A stretch of 64,000 bases of DNA from Methylococcaceae bacterium UBA975 (lineage in GTDB: Bacteria > Pseudomonadota > Gammaproteobacteria > Methylococcales > Cycloclasticaceae): NCBI GenBank assembly GCA_002292375.1, contig DBBV01000018.1:303072-367071 (forward strand), given 5' to 3'. This document shows positions 49,247 through 58,293 of the stretch, in pieces. A program made the position numbers and the translations under genes. The notes beneath the pieces are model-generated. The model saw only the letters and a list, made by a program, of their open reading frames with translations. It ran no database searches and was not told the DNA's origin. The first letter of the stretch is position 1. The number at the start of each line of letters is the position of its first letter.

Positions 49247-51187
49247 TTAGAATTTTAGCGCTTCTCGGCAGGCATCTATTGCCGACATATCTTCGATACT
49301 GCTGGTGTCACTTGAAATATCACCGCTTTGAACAATTTCAATTAATAAACGACGGACGGTTTTACCTGTCCGCGTTTTCGGTAGCATGCTGGTAACGTAC
49401 ACAGCGGCTAAACTAGCGATACCGCCTAATGATGCTTGTACGCTCTGCTTGAGTTCTGCCGCCACCTGCTGTGGGTCACAGCCTTTACTTAGGCAAACAA
49501 ATGCAACGGGTAATAAGCCTTTCAGTTCATCATTAATACCCATCACGGCCGCCTCGGTTACGTTCGGGTGTGAGCTGATTGAGGTTTCAATTTCAACGGT
49601 ACTAAGCCGGTGCCCGGCGACATTGATAACATCATCAGAGCGGCCTAACACCCAAATATGCCCGTCTGCATCCTTAACCCCCTCGTCTGAACACCAATAA
49701 GTACCTGCTAATTGCGAAAAGTATGATTCTTTATAGCGCTCATGGTCTTTCCAAATAGTTCTAGCCATTGAAGGTAAGGGTACGGTCAGTACTAAGTGTC
49801 CTCGGACGCCTACTTCAGCTTCCTGACCCTGGTCATCAACAATTTTACCCCTATAGCCCGGTACTGGCTTTCCACAAGAACCGGCTTTTGTATCATCAAC
49901 ACCCCAGATAGGATAGGTCCAGGTAGAACCAGTTTCAGTCTGTCCATAGGCATTAATGATCGGAACACCTTGTCCCAGTTTAGTCCGCGTCCATTGGTAA
50001 CTACTAGCATCTAAGGGTTCACCCTGAACGCTCATCGTATTTAGCTTGGTTAGTGGGAATTCAGCGGCTAGTTCATCACCAAACCCTCTTAACATTCTTA
50101 TCAAGGTCGGTGCGGTGATTATTTTTTTAACTTCGTGTTTATCAGCAATTTGATAAAAGCGCTTATGATCGGGGTAATCCATCGATCCTTCGTAACAAAC
50201 CTGAGTGGTACCGGCCGCTAAACCACCAACAATGGATTGAATCGGAAAAGTCAACCAGCCAACGTCGGTAGCACACCAGAAAACATCGCCAGGATCAGCG
50301 CCCATTTGCCAATAGACGTTGGCCCAGGCACCCATCATAAAACCCGCTACGCTGTGTACAACGCCCTTTGGTTTAGAAGTTGTGCCGCTGGTAAACACAA
50401 GAAAGGCAGGGTCATTTGCTTCCAGAGGAACGCAGGCGCAATCGATGGATTGTTTATCCAACAATGTTCGATAGTCAATTTCGTCGTTCTGCAACTCAAA
50501 GGATTCCCCAGAACGGTTAAAAACCAGCGTGTGCTGTACGCTCGGAGATTCTTTTTTTGCCTCGCGCCAGGTTTTTAATAATTCTACGCTGCGTCCTCGA
50601 CGGTAGCTTTTATCAGCGACCACAATTACCTTAGGCTCAGCAGATTCTAGTCGAGAGACGATCGCTTCTGCAGGGAAGCCAGAGAATAAGATCGTATGTA
50701 TGGCGCCGATTCGGTTGCACGCATGTGCAACCACATAGGCCTCAGGTAAATTTTGCATATAAAGGGCAACCACATCGCCCTTTTCGACACCTAAGGATTT
50801 AAGCGCATTAGCGCAGCGGCAAACCTCGTCTCGAAGTTCTAAATAACTCAGCTCACGGTAATCGTCTACGGGCTCACCTTGCCAGATAATAGCTGCTTTA
50901 TTAAATAGCGCCGGGTTCTCCGCGTGACGGTCGACGCAATTATCGGCAACGTTGATATAGCCACCCGAGAAAAACTTAAAATCCGGAAACCCCCCTTCAC
51001 GAACGCTGTTCCAAGGTGTGGTCCAGCGAAATTGTTCAGCAACCCACTGCCAATAATGGTCGGCTGATATGTCGTCTAATTCACGCGCATGTTTTGCCGC
51101 CTGCTGCCGTTGCTTGTTTTGCCACTTCGCTGGCAAATGATCAACAGCTGTTGAGGTGATTTGATAAAGTGGATTCGTATCGCTCAT
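49247..51187 (-). CDS. Acs-like short/medium-chain acyl-CoA synthetase
   Basis: A 646-residue AMP-forming ligase of the acetyl/propionyl/acetoacetyl-CoA synthetase size, with an N-terminal ACAS domain (HYWQWVAEQFRWTTPWNSV). The P-loop FTSGTTSKPKGVVHS lies near residue 268 and the tail MLPKTRTGKTVRRLLIEI contains the acetylatable Lys. The adenylate motif reads INAYGQTETGS, whereas acetyl-CoA synthetases have Trp residues here (WWQTETG) that restrict the pocket to acetate. A larger acyl group is therefore expected. Its C-terminus (SIEDMSAIDACREALKF) is extended. Preceded by a 110-base gap after the ComFB gene. Confidence 0.85.
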   Translation of the reverse strand: MSDTNPLYQITSTAVDHLPAKWQNKQRQQAAKHARELDDISADHYWQWVAEQFRWTTPWNSVREGGFPDFKFFSGGYINVADNCVDRHAENPALFNKAAIIWQGEPVDDYRELSYLELRDEVCRCANALKSLGVEKGDVVALYMQNLPEAYVVAHACNRIGAIHTILFSGFPAEAIVSRLESAEPKVIVVADKSYRRGRSVELLKTWREAKKESPSVQHTLVFNRSGESFELQNDEIDYRTLLDKQSIDCACVPLEANDPAFLVFTSGTTSKPKGVVHSVAGFMMGAWANVYWQMGADPGDVFWCATDVGWLTFPIQSIVGGLAAGTTQVCYEGSMDYPDHKRFYQIADKHEVKKIITAPTLIRMLRGFGDELAAEFPLTKLNTMSVQGEPLDASSYQWTRTKLGQGVPIINAYGQTETGSTWTYPIWGVDDTKAGSCGKPVPGYRGKIVDDQGQEAEVGVRGHLVLTVPLPSMARTIWKDHERYKESYFSQLAGTYWCSDEGVKDADGHIWVLGRSDDVINVAGHRLSTVEIETSISSHPNVTEAAVMGINDELKGLLPVAFVCLSKGCDPQQVAAELKQSVQASLGGIASLAAVYVTSMLPKTRTGKTVRRLLIEIVQSGDISSDTSSIEDMSAIDACREALKF

Positions 51188-51297
51188 AGTTAATTATTGT
51201 AGGCTTGAAGCCCTTGTTATTTTTGTAGCATCAAACAAAGCTTTCGTTTAATTGATGAGTTAAAAAGCTAGTTAACAATTAAAAAAAAACCCGCTAC

Positions 51298-51624
51298 CTA
51301 GTCTCCCTGATTTTCCATGCGGTTATTGCGTGCCGCGTGTTTTTTCACAAATTTAATTGCTTTACTGACCGCACCATCAATTTTGTTTTCGATCTCCTGG
51401 TATTCGTAGGGAGATAGATAAAACGCCATATCAACGTCGTAACGCACGTAGCGAGGGGGTAAACTATTTAATGCTACACAAGCAACGTCGGAAATATCGC
51501 CCGCTTCGATATCGCCGCTTTTATTTAGACTCACCAACTTATCTAAAACCAAGTGTTCATAGTAATTATGAATACTGTCGATGGTTTCCGGAAACTCAAG
51601 GTTTATTTCTTTAGGCAAAAGCAT
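51298..51624 (-). CDS. ComFB-family protein
   Basis: A 108-residue protein matching the late-competence ComFB family: SIHNYYEHLVLDKLV, DVACVALNSLPPRYVRYDVD and AFYLSPYEYQEIENKIDGAV. The family name comes from Bacillus comFB. Recent work on cyanobacterial members reports cyclic dinucleotide binding, which I recall but cannot check here. It is the only non-metabolic, non-TetR candidate regulator in the window. It is flanked by a hairpin on its upstream side and lies ahead of the Acs-like gene. The reason for its placement here is unknown. Confidence 0.85.
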   Translation of the reverse strand: MLLPKEINLEFPETIDSIHNYYEHLVLDKLVSLNKSGDIEAGDISDVACVALNSLPPRYVRYDVDMAFYLSPYEYQEIENKIDGAVSKAIKFVKKHAARNNRMENQGD

Positions 51625-51666
51625 TTTATCTCTTCTTGATACTATTTGGCGTCGAGTGCATTGCTA

Positions 51667-51697
51667 GTCACTATGATTTTTAATAAATCATAGTGAC
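51667..51697 (-). terminator. Perfect 13-base hairpin after aliB (51715)
   Basis: GTCACTATGATTT, loop TTAAT, AAATCATAGTGAC. It lies 18 bases after the stop of the long 61891-51715 operon and before the ComFB gene. There is no clear T tract, so it is a probable but weak terminator. Confidence 0.65.
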
Positions 51698-51714
51698 ATC
51701 AGAAATGCCCCTTT

Positions 51715-52878
51715 TTATTTATATTGCAGAGCAATCTTACCTACTTTTTCACGTGCAATAATAGATTTCATAATTTGTGCTGTGCCGTCACCAATTTGTA
51801 GGCCCATCACGTCGAGCATACGCTGCTGAATCGGCAAATCAGTGGTGTAACCGTAATGACCGTTCAGTAACAGGCAGTTTTGAATAATATCAGTGGAGTA
51901 TTTTGGCCCCATCCATTTTAGTATCGCAGCTTCACTGGTGTGCACATGCCCACCATCGCGTAGATTTAAGGTTTGGTACGCTAACGCCCGCATACTTTGC
52001 AGCATACTCTCGTGTTCGGCTAAGGGGAATGAAACACCTTGAAATTTAACTAACGGTAAGCCAAAGGCTTCACGTTCTTGTACGTACTGCCAGGTTTCAT
52101 CCACTGACACCTGCGCCGCACCAATACATTGCAAGGCGATCAATACCCGACTAAGGTCAAAGCCAACCATAATCTTGGTGAAGCCTTCGTTTTCATTGCC
52201 GATTAACGCCGAGGCAGGGATTTCAACGTTATCAAAAAACACCGATCCACGGCCTACAGGTTTACAACCAATATCTTCAAACTCTGTGCGGCTAACACCC
52301 GGCAGGTTCAAGTCCACCAAAAAGGCAGAGACACCATAAGGGCCAGATTCAACTGTGCCCGTTCTTGCAAACATCAACACATTGTCAGCCTGCTTGGCAT
52401 AGGTCATCGAGGTTTTTTCGCCATTTAACAGATAACCTGTATCGGTGCGTTCCGCTTTTAAAATAAGGTTACCGGCATCTGAACCGCCACGAGGCTCGGT
52501 TAAGCCTAAGGCTGAGATCAGTTCACCTGAGGCCATTTTGGGTAACACCTCGTGTTTCATTTCCTCAGAACCAAAGCGCATAATCACATCACTGATTAAG
52601 GGATTGGTCATATTTAAATAACTCATATTAAAGTCGCTGTAAGCAATCGCTTCACAGATCAGACCATTCACATAACTACCAGCGCCAATACCGCCAAACT
52701 CTTCAGGTATATTGGGTGTTAATAGGCCTAACTCGCCCATTTCTAAAATTAATTTGCGATCCAATGGGTCATGTTTTAAGGCACGTTCTCTATAGCCGTC
52801 ATACAGCCTTTCTTTGGCAAAACGTTCTGCCATTTCTTGGATCATTTTTTGTTCATCTGTTAATAGTGCTGGATTCAT
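51715..52878 (-). CDS. aliB: AliB-like cyclohexanecarboxyl-CoA dehydrogenase, paralog 1
   Basis: A 387-residue acyl-CoA dehydrogenase. The ATG at 52878 (MNPALLTDEQK, after ACGAGAAG) avoids the overlap with aliA implied by the longer frame. The C-terminal MGLQIGDGTAQIMKSIIAREKVG has Asp (about Asp364) where MCAD has its catalytic Glu, and the helix-G position is Ser (FDLSRVLIAL). Asp82 in YSDFNMSYL is also shared with the paralog at 7448. It follows aliA by 22 bases. Predicted to oxidise a cyclohexane- or cyclohexene-carboxyl-CoA; with two paralogs, one may introduce the first and one a second double bond, or they may differ in ring substituents. Confidence 0.82.
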   Translation of the reverse strand: MNPALLTDEQKMIQEMAERFAKERLYDGYRERALKHDPLDRKLILEMGELGLLTPNIPEEFGGIGAGSYVNGLICEAIAYSDFNMSYLNMTNPLISDVIMRFGSEEMKHEVLPKMASGELISALGLTEPRGGSDAGNLILKAERTDTGYLLNGEKTSMTYAKQADNVLMFARTGTVESGPYGVSAFLVDLNLPGVSRTEFEDIGCKPVGRGSVFFDNVEIPASALIGNENEGFTKIMVGFDLSRVLIALQCIGAAQVSVDETWQYVQEREAFGLPLVKFQGVSFPLAEHESMLQSMRALAYQTLNLRDGGHVHTSEAAILKWMGPKYSTDIIQNCLLLNGHYGYTTDLPIQQRMLDVMGLQIGDGTAQIMKSIIAREKVGKIALQYK

Positions 52879-52900
52879 AGTCTTCTCGTTAGTTAATGGT

Positions 52901-54523
52901 TTAAAGCGTCGCCGCCATTTCTCGTAATTTAAATTTTTGTATTTTTCCACTCGCCGTACGTGGCATAGCCTCGAGTATCTGAATAAATTCAGGCCAGTAA
53001 TTTTTACTCAAGCCCTGTTCTAACAGGTATTCTTGTAATTGCTCAAAAGTAACCGCCTGCCCTTCTCTTAAGGTTATAAAACAATACGCTCGTTCACCAA
53101 GGCGCTCATCGGGTTTTGCAACAATCGCGGTGTCTTGAATAGCCGGGTGTTGATATAAAGCATTTTCTACTACCGCAACAGGAATATTTTCCCCACCGCG
53201 AATAATAATGTCTTTTGAACGACCGGTAATACGAATGTACTTACTGTGAATAATTTTCGCTAAATCTCCCGTTTCATGCCAGCCTTCGGCATCCGTATCA
53301 TAGTCTTCTGGACGTTTTAGGTAACCAACAAAATTACCTGGGCCACGGGTTTGTAATCGCCCCTCTTCACCATCCGGCACCAAATCACCTGCTTGGTTAA
53401 TAATACGCACCCCTGTACCGTCATAGGGGCAACCGTCGGTTTCGAATACTTTTTCTTCCGGGTCGTCCAGTAAGGTGGTGGTCACCGCACCCATTTCGGT
53501 CATGCCCCAAACCGTCATCAATGTAACATTGAGCCGCTGAGAGGCTCGACGGCCAAGCGCTGGAGGTACTGGTGCGCCACCGCAAACAAACAGTCGAAAC
53601 GCATCGTGGTTACATTGCTCTAGTGACTTAGAGTCGCTTAAATCTGCCAGAAAAGGCGTTGCCCCCATCGTAAAAGCGACTTTTTCATCATGAATAATTT
53701 TCCACGCAACATCGGCATCCCATTGATCAAGTAATACCGTGGTAGAACCCAACATAAACGGCACGCTTACCCCATACATTAAACCGGTCATATGTGCGGT
53801 GGGGGAACCCATAAACACCGTTTCTGAGCTGTTGAACTGTGTCCTGCCGATAAATTTTCTTGCCGAATAATCGTGTGTATTAGCGGTGTGCATCACACCT
53901 TTTGGTGTGCCCGTTGTACCGGAGGTGTACATCAATAAAAACACTTCATTAGGTGACAAGGCTCTGTCTTCAAATTGCTTACGATCCTCTGCCGTCACCT
54001 GATCGACCATAAAAGCCTCGAGTCCCTGATCGTCCAAAATGCAGACTTTTTCCAGTTTAGGCAAACTAGGCTGCAGTTTTTGTAATAATTGCTGGTGATC
54101 AAAACCTCTAAATAGCTTAGGCGCAAATACAACTTTAGATTCAGCAAAACTCAACATATAGCTGAGTTCTTTTTCTCTAAAAATCGGCATCATCGGGTTG
54201 CTAATCGCCCCAATCCGCATGCAGGCTAAATAAACCACCACAAATTCCCCAATATTAGGCAGCTGAAACGACACCACTTCGCCTTTTTTCACCCCTTGTT
54301 TAAGTAGCCCTGCCGCCAAGCGATCTGACAATTGCGCCAGTTCTTGGTATGTTTTAACGTCTTTTTCAGCCTGTCCTTTACGGTAAGCGATTACCGCGGG
54401 TTTATCTGCAAATTGAGCCACAGCAGCGTCAAAATAATCCAATAAGGTTTTATCTAACCAATGCTTAGACTGGTGCATTTGTTTAATACGTTGCTTCGAT
54501 AAAATAGGCTCGGCAATAGACAT
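52901..54523 (-). CDS. aliA: Cyclohexanecarboxylate-CoA ligase (AliA-like)
   Basis: A 540-residue AMP-forming ligase with the AliA-type features: TLLDYFDAAVAQFADKPAVIAY, VVSFQLPNIGEF, IGAISNPMMPIFREKELSYML and KLFRGFDH. The P-loop MYTSGTTGTPKG lies near residue 200. The hinge is TGRSKDIIIRGGENIPV and the tail is MPRTASGKIQKFKLRE. AliA forms cyclohexanecarboxyl-CoA, the first step of the alicyclic route. The neighbouring aliB supports this, while the gene upstream (21 bases) is atuA, so the ligase may prefer an alkyl-branched ring acid. Confidence 0.85.
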   Translation of the reverse strand: MSIAEPILSKQRIKQMHQSKHWLDKTLLDYFDAAVAQFADKPAVIAYRKGQAEKDVKTYQELAQLSDRLAAGLLKQGVKKGEVVSFQLPNIGEFVVVYLACMRIGAISNPMMPIFREKELSYMLSFAESKVVFAPKLFRGFDHQQLLQKLQPSLPKLEKVCILDDQGLEAFMVDQVTAEDRKQFEDRALSPNEVFLLMYTSGTTGTPKGVMHTANTHDYSARKFIGRTQFNSSETVFMGSPTAHMTGLMYGVSVPFMLGSTTVLLDQWDADVAWKIIHDEKVAFTMGATPFLADLSDSKSLEQCNHDAFRLFVCGGAPVPPALGRRASQRLNVTLMTVWGMTEMGAVTTTLLDDPEEKVFETDGCPYDGTGVRIINQAGDLVPDGEEGRLQTRGPGNFVGYLKRPEDYDTDAEGWHETGDLAKIIHSKYIRITGRSKDIIIRGGENIPVAVVENALYQHPAIQDTAIVAKPDERLGERAYCFITLREGQAVTFEQLQEYLLEQGLSKNYWPEFIQILEAMPRTASGKIQKFKLREMAATL

Positions 54524-54544
54524 ACGGTATTTCCTAATAAGTTA

Positions 54545-56329
54545 TTATTTAATTAAATCCACAGGCACATCAATTGGCATCATCAATAATTGTTGCGCAT
54601 AAGTTTTACCCTGCACATCAACATTCATTGAGCCAACGCCACCGCCACCTAATGCATCATGCATTAAAAAGTTAATGGCATTAATACCGGGCATATAAAA
54701 TCGTTCAACGCGACCATTAAGTACATGAGAGAACCAGTGCGCCATACGTGCTTCAGTCAAGTTCTCGCTGATGATTGCCATGTACTCCGGCTTACGCGCG
54801 ATCACGCCGATATTGGCAAAGTTACCTTTATCGCCACTGCGCGCTACGGCTAATTCAATTAACGGTACTTGTTTGGTGGCTGCTTGTTTTGTTAGCGAGG
54901 GTAAGGCTGTTCGCTTAATAGCGTTCGTATCAAAATCTTTGCCCGCCGTTTGTTGGTAAGCAATAGTCTTTCCATCCACCTCAACACAAGCTTTCACCTG
55001 ATCTTTATTTAATAAAAATGAATACAGGCTGATAACCGGCGATACTTTAGGGCGACCTGCTTCACCGGCAGCACAGCGGCCACCGGTCATATTTAAAATA
55101 ACCCCCATCACTTCACGCGAGAACAGTGCCACCGCATCACGATTTTTATGCCGTACAGCCAAACGTAAAACAATTTCTTGTATCGCTGTTGGGGCGCTAA
55201 AATACGTCGGATTCCATAAGGCATTTGCGCCTAATAAATTTACCGAACTGTCTGCAAATGCGCCATAACCCAATTCATTAAATAATTGTTCGCAACGCGC
55301 TAAGATAGCGTCGGCCGTGGTTTCAGCTTTTTTAATAACGTCAATGCCGGTCAATAATTGGGTGTACGTAGCGCGATAGCCATTTAGGTGCGTCGCTGAT
55401 ACTTTGTACTGCTTAGTTGCAGGGTGGCCTATTGCACCTTCAACAAGGACCCTGTTTTCCGCCTGTTGCGTTAACTTCACTGAGGCGAAATCACACACCA
55501 CGTCCGGTAAAAAATACGCTTGTGGGTCGCCAATTTCATACACCAATTGTTCGGATACAGTAAATTCTGACACCAAACCACCTGTGCCTTCTGCTTTGGT
55601 CACCACGAAACGACCATCTGACTCGCACTCAATAATCGGGTAGCCCATATCAGCCCAACCTTCACAGCTGTCTTGCCAGTCGGTAAAGTTACCGCCGGTC
55701 ACCTGACAACCACATTCGATTAAATGCCCGGCCAATGAGCCCATCGCCAATTTATCGTACGCATCCAACGACCATTGGTATTGGTGAATTAACACGCCCA
55801 AGGTTGTTGCAGAATCTACCACCCGGCCGGTAATAACAATATCAGCGCCAGCGTCTAGCGCGGCGGCAATAGGAAACGCCCCCAGGTAGGCGTTAATACT
55901 GGCGAGTTTGTCAGGAAAAGCCGCCCCTGTTTCCATTTCTGTGACCCCGGCAGCACGTAATTCATCGGCTCGTGGCAGCAGGTTATCGCCACTGACCACG
56001 CCAACCTTAAGCTGAATACCTTGTTCGTCTAAAATTGCTTGAATAGCTTGCTGACAGGCCGGTAAGTTAACCCCGCCGGCATTGGCAACAACTTTAACCC
56101 CACGTTCGGCAATTTGTTTTAAATTGGGTTTTAAAATTTGCTGTACAAAGTCGGTGGCATAACCTAATTGATCCGACTTAGAACGCGCATTAGCAAGTAA
56201 GGACATGGTAACTTCGGCCAAGTAGTCATATACCAAATAATCGACATCACCTTGTTCTAATAATTGCTTCGTTGCATACGCACTATCACCCCAGTAACCC
56301 GAAGCACCGCCAATTTTAATCGTTTTCAT
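54545..56329 (-). CDS. atuA: Acyclic terpene utilisation protein AtuA-like
   Basis: A 594-residue AtuA-family (formerly DUF1446) protein. The N-terminal domain (about 1-450) starts IKIGGASGYWGDSAYATKQLL and has LVYDYLAEVTMSLLA, VVANAGGVNLPACQ, VSGDNLLP and ITGRVVDSATTLGVLIH. The C-terminal domain holds LAVARSGDKGNFANIGVIAR and LGGGGVGSMNVDVQGK. The family accompanies geranyl-CoA carboxylase genes in Pseudomonas, but its biochemical activity is not established. Its start overlaps the carboxylase alpha stop by one base (TAATG). Confidence 0.9.
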   Translation of the reverse strand: MKTIKIGGASGYWGDSAYATKQLLEQGDVDYLVYDYLAEVTMSLLANARSKSDQLGYATDFVQQILKPNLKQIAERGVKVVANAGGVNLPACQQAIQAILDEQGIQLKVGVVSGDNLLPRADELRAAGVTEMETGAAFPDKLASINAYLGAFPIAAALDAGADIVITGRVVDSATTLGVLIHQYQWSLDAYDKLAMGSLAGHLIECGCQVTGGNFTDWQDSCEGWADMGYPIIECESDGRFVVTKAEGTGGLVSEFTVSEQLVYEIGDPQAYFLPDVVCDFASVKLTQQAENRVLVEGAIGHPATKQYKVSATHLNGYRATYTQLLTGIDVIKKAETTADAILARCEQLFNELGYGAFADSSVNLLGANALWNPTYFSAPTAIQEIVLRLAVRHKNRDAVALFSREVMGVILNMTGGRCAAGEAGRPKVSPVISLYSFLLNKDQVKACVEVDGKTIAYQQTAGKDFDTNAIKRTALPSLTKQAATKQVPLIELAVARSGDKGNFANIGVIARKPEYMAIISENLTEARMAHWFSHVLNGRVERFYMPGINAINFLMHDALGGGGVGSMNVDVQGKTYAQQLLMMPIDVPVDLIK

Positions 56330-58293
56330 TATTTCTCCAACTCTTCTTGTTGTTCAATATCAACCAGTGCGACACCGACTTCTACTTGCTTATCAATACT
56401 GACATAAATGTCGCTGACCACGCCCGCTTGTTGCGCGGTTAGCTCCTGAAACATTTTCATCGACTCGAGAACCACCAATAAATCGCCTTTATTGACCGTA
56501 TCACCGACGCTCACTTTAATATCGGCAATCCGGCCACTCATTGGGGCCACTAAGTTAGCGCCTAATTCTTCGTTGCTGGTTTTTTCTGAAAATGAGCGTT
56601 TTTCAAATAACGCCACCTCTGATCGGTCATCTAAATAAAGCTGTTCCCCTTGTAAAGCAAGGCTTATGGATGATCGAATCCCATTGATTTGTAGCGATAA
56701 TTGGCTGCTTGTTTCATTCGAAATAGTAATTTCTTGTGACTCAAAACCGTCACTGTCAACACGATAGACTTCGCCCTCTTGTGAGACTACCAGGTCACGT
56801 AACTCATCTTGAAAGGCTAAGCGTACCGGCCAGCTCAATACACCCGTGCTACGCCAGCCTGTAGCCCCCACAGTACGCGACAATAAAATAGCGGCAACCG
56901 ACCAAAGCGATTGCTGAGGCGAATAAGCCGTATCGGTTTCCTTGCTGGGTAAATACTGTTCTTCAATATAGCGGGTGGTGGCTTCACCTGCGGCAAACAC
57001 CGGATCATTAACCAAGCCTAACAAAAACGTCTTATTTGAAGATAAACCCAGCAGTACGGTGTCTTTTAAACCCCGTTTTAATCGCCTAATAGCTTCTTCG
57101 CGATTTTTACCATAACAAATCAGCTTGGCTAGCATCGAGTCATAATACGGGCTGATTTGCTGGCCTTTAACAATCCCTTCGTCCATTCGAATACCGGGGC
57201 CTTGTGGTGTAATCCACTCAAGCACCGTACCTGTTTGGGGAATAAAGCCGCCATCACAGTCTTCCGCATACAGACGTACTTCTATGGCGTGCCCTTGGTA
57301 TTCAATTTGATCTTGTTGTAACGGCAGGTTTTCACCCGCGGCAACGCGCAACTGCCATTCGACCAGATCCAAACCGGTAATAAACTCAGTCACCGGATGC
57401 TCAACTTGCAAGCGCGTGTTCATTTCTAAAAAGTAAAAATCTTGTTGCTGTGAGACTAAAAACTCAACCGTACCTGCACCAACATAGTTAACTGCTTTGG
57501 CAGCCGACACGGCCGCTTCGCCCATTTGTTCGCGTAGTTCTGGGGTCATTATTGGCGCGGGCGCTTCTTCAATAACCTTTTGATTACGTCGTTGCATCGA
57601 GCAATCACGTTCGCCTAAGTACACGGTATTGCCGGCTTTGTCGGCAAACACTTGTATTTCGATATGCCGTGCATTCTCAACACACTTTTCCAATAATAAT
57701 TCAGCCGAACCGAAGCTACTCAAGGCTTCTGCTCTGGCCGATTCAACTTCTGCTTGTAACTTGTCCGCCTGTCGAACCAAGCGAATACCTCGACCACCCC
57801 CACCAGCAGCAGCTTTAACCATCACTGGGTAACCGATCCGATCAGCTTCTTGTTGTAAGCGTTGGTCGTCTTCTGATGGGCCATCGTAGCCTGGCACCAA
57901 GGGCACATTAGCATCGATCATTTTATGCCGTGCGAGGGTTTTATTGCCCATCAAAGAAATCGCTTCCGCTGTCGGGCCAATAAAGACTATGCCCTCTTGC
58001 AGGCAGCGTTGAGAAAACTCGCTCGATTCCGATAAAAACCCATACCCCGGGTGTATCGCATCAGCACCCGTTTGCTTAGCCGCGTTAATAATATGATCAA
58101 TATTAAGATAGGATTGATCCACACTGGACGCACCAATGCATATGGCTTTATCGGCTAAGGATACGTGTAAGGCTTCACGATCGGCTTCACTAAAAACAGC
58201 GACCGTTTCATAGCCCATACTTTTAGCCGTTTTGATAATTCGAACCGCAATTTCACCACGGTTGGCGATCAATAAAGTATTAAAATCATTCAT
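56329..58293 (-). CDS. atuF: Geranyl-CoA carboxylase-like alpha subunit (biotin carboxylase + BCCP)
   Basis: A 654-residue biotin-containing subunit. The biotin carboxylase N-terminus (LIANRGEIAVRIIKTAK) is followed by the ATP-grasp Gly-rich loop KAAAGGGGRGIRLV and EMNTRLQVEHPVTEFITGLDLVEWQ. The C-terminal biotinyl domain carries VLESMKMFQEL near residue 620, with the biotinylated Lys. Size and domain order match AtuF, LiuD and MccA. The partner beta subunit and an AtuE-like hydratase lie directly upstream, and AtuA downstream, which favours the geranyl/citronellyl-type over the leucine (3-methylcrotonyl) enzyme. It carboxylates the methyl branch of a 3-methyl-2-enoyl-CoA. Confidence 0.85.
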   Translation of the reverse strand: MNDFNTLLIANRGEIAVRIIKTAKSMGYETVAVFSEADREALHVSLADKAICIGASSVDQSYLNIDHIINAAKQTGADAIHPGYGFLSESSEFSQRCLQEGIVFIGPTAEAISLMGNKTLARHKMIDANVPLVPGYDGPSEDDQRLQQEADRIGYPVMVKAAAGGGGRGIRLVRQADKLQAEVESARAEALSSFGSAELLLEKCVENARHIEIQVFADKAGNTVYLGERDCSMQRRNQKVIEEAPAPIMTPELREQMGEAAVSAAKAVNYVGAGTVEFLVSQQQDFYFLEMNTRLQVEHPVTEFITGLDLVEWQLRVAAGENLPLQQDQIEYQGHAIEVRLYAEDCDGGFIPQTGTVLEWITPQGPGIRMDEGIVKGQQISPYYDSMLAKLICYGKNREEAIRRLKRGLKDTVLLGLSSNKTFLLGLVNDPVFAAGEATTRYIEEQYLPSKETDTAYSPQQSLWSVAAILLSRTVGATGWRSTGVLSWPVRLAFQDELRDLVVSQEGEVYRVDSDGFESQEITISNETSSQLSLQINGIRSSISLALQGEQLYLDDRSEVALFEKRSFSEKTSNEELGANLVAPMSGRIADIKVSVGDTVNKGDLLVVLESMKMFQELTAQQAGVVSDIYVSIDKQVEVGVALVDIEQQEELEK

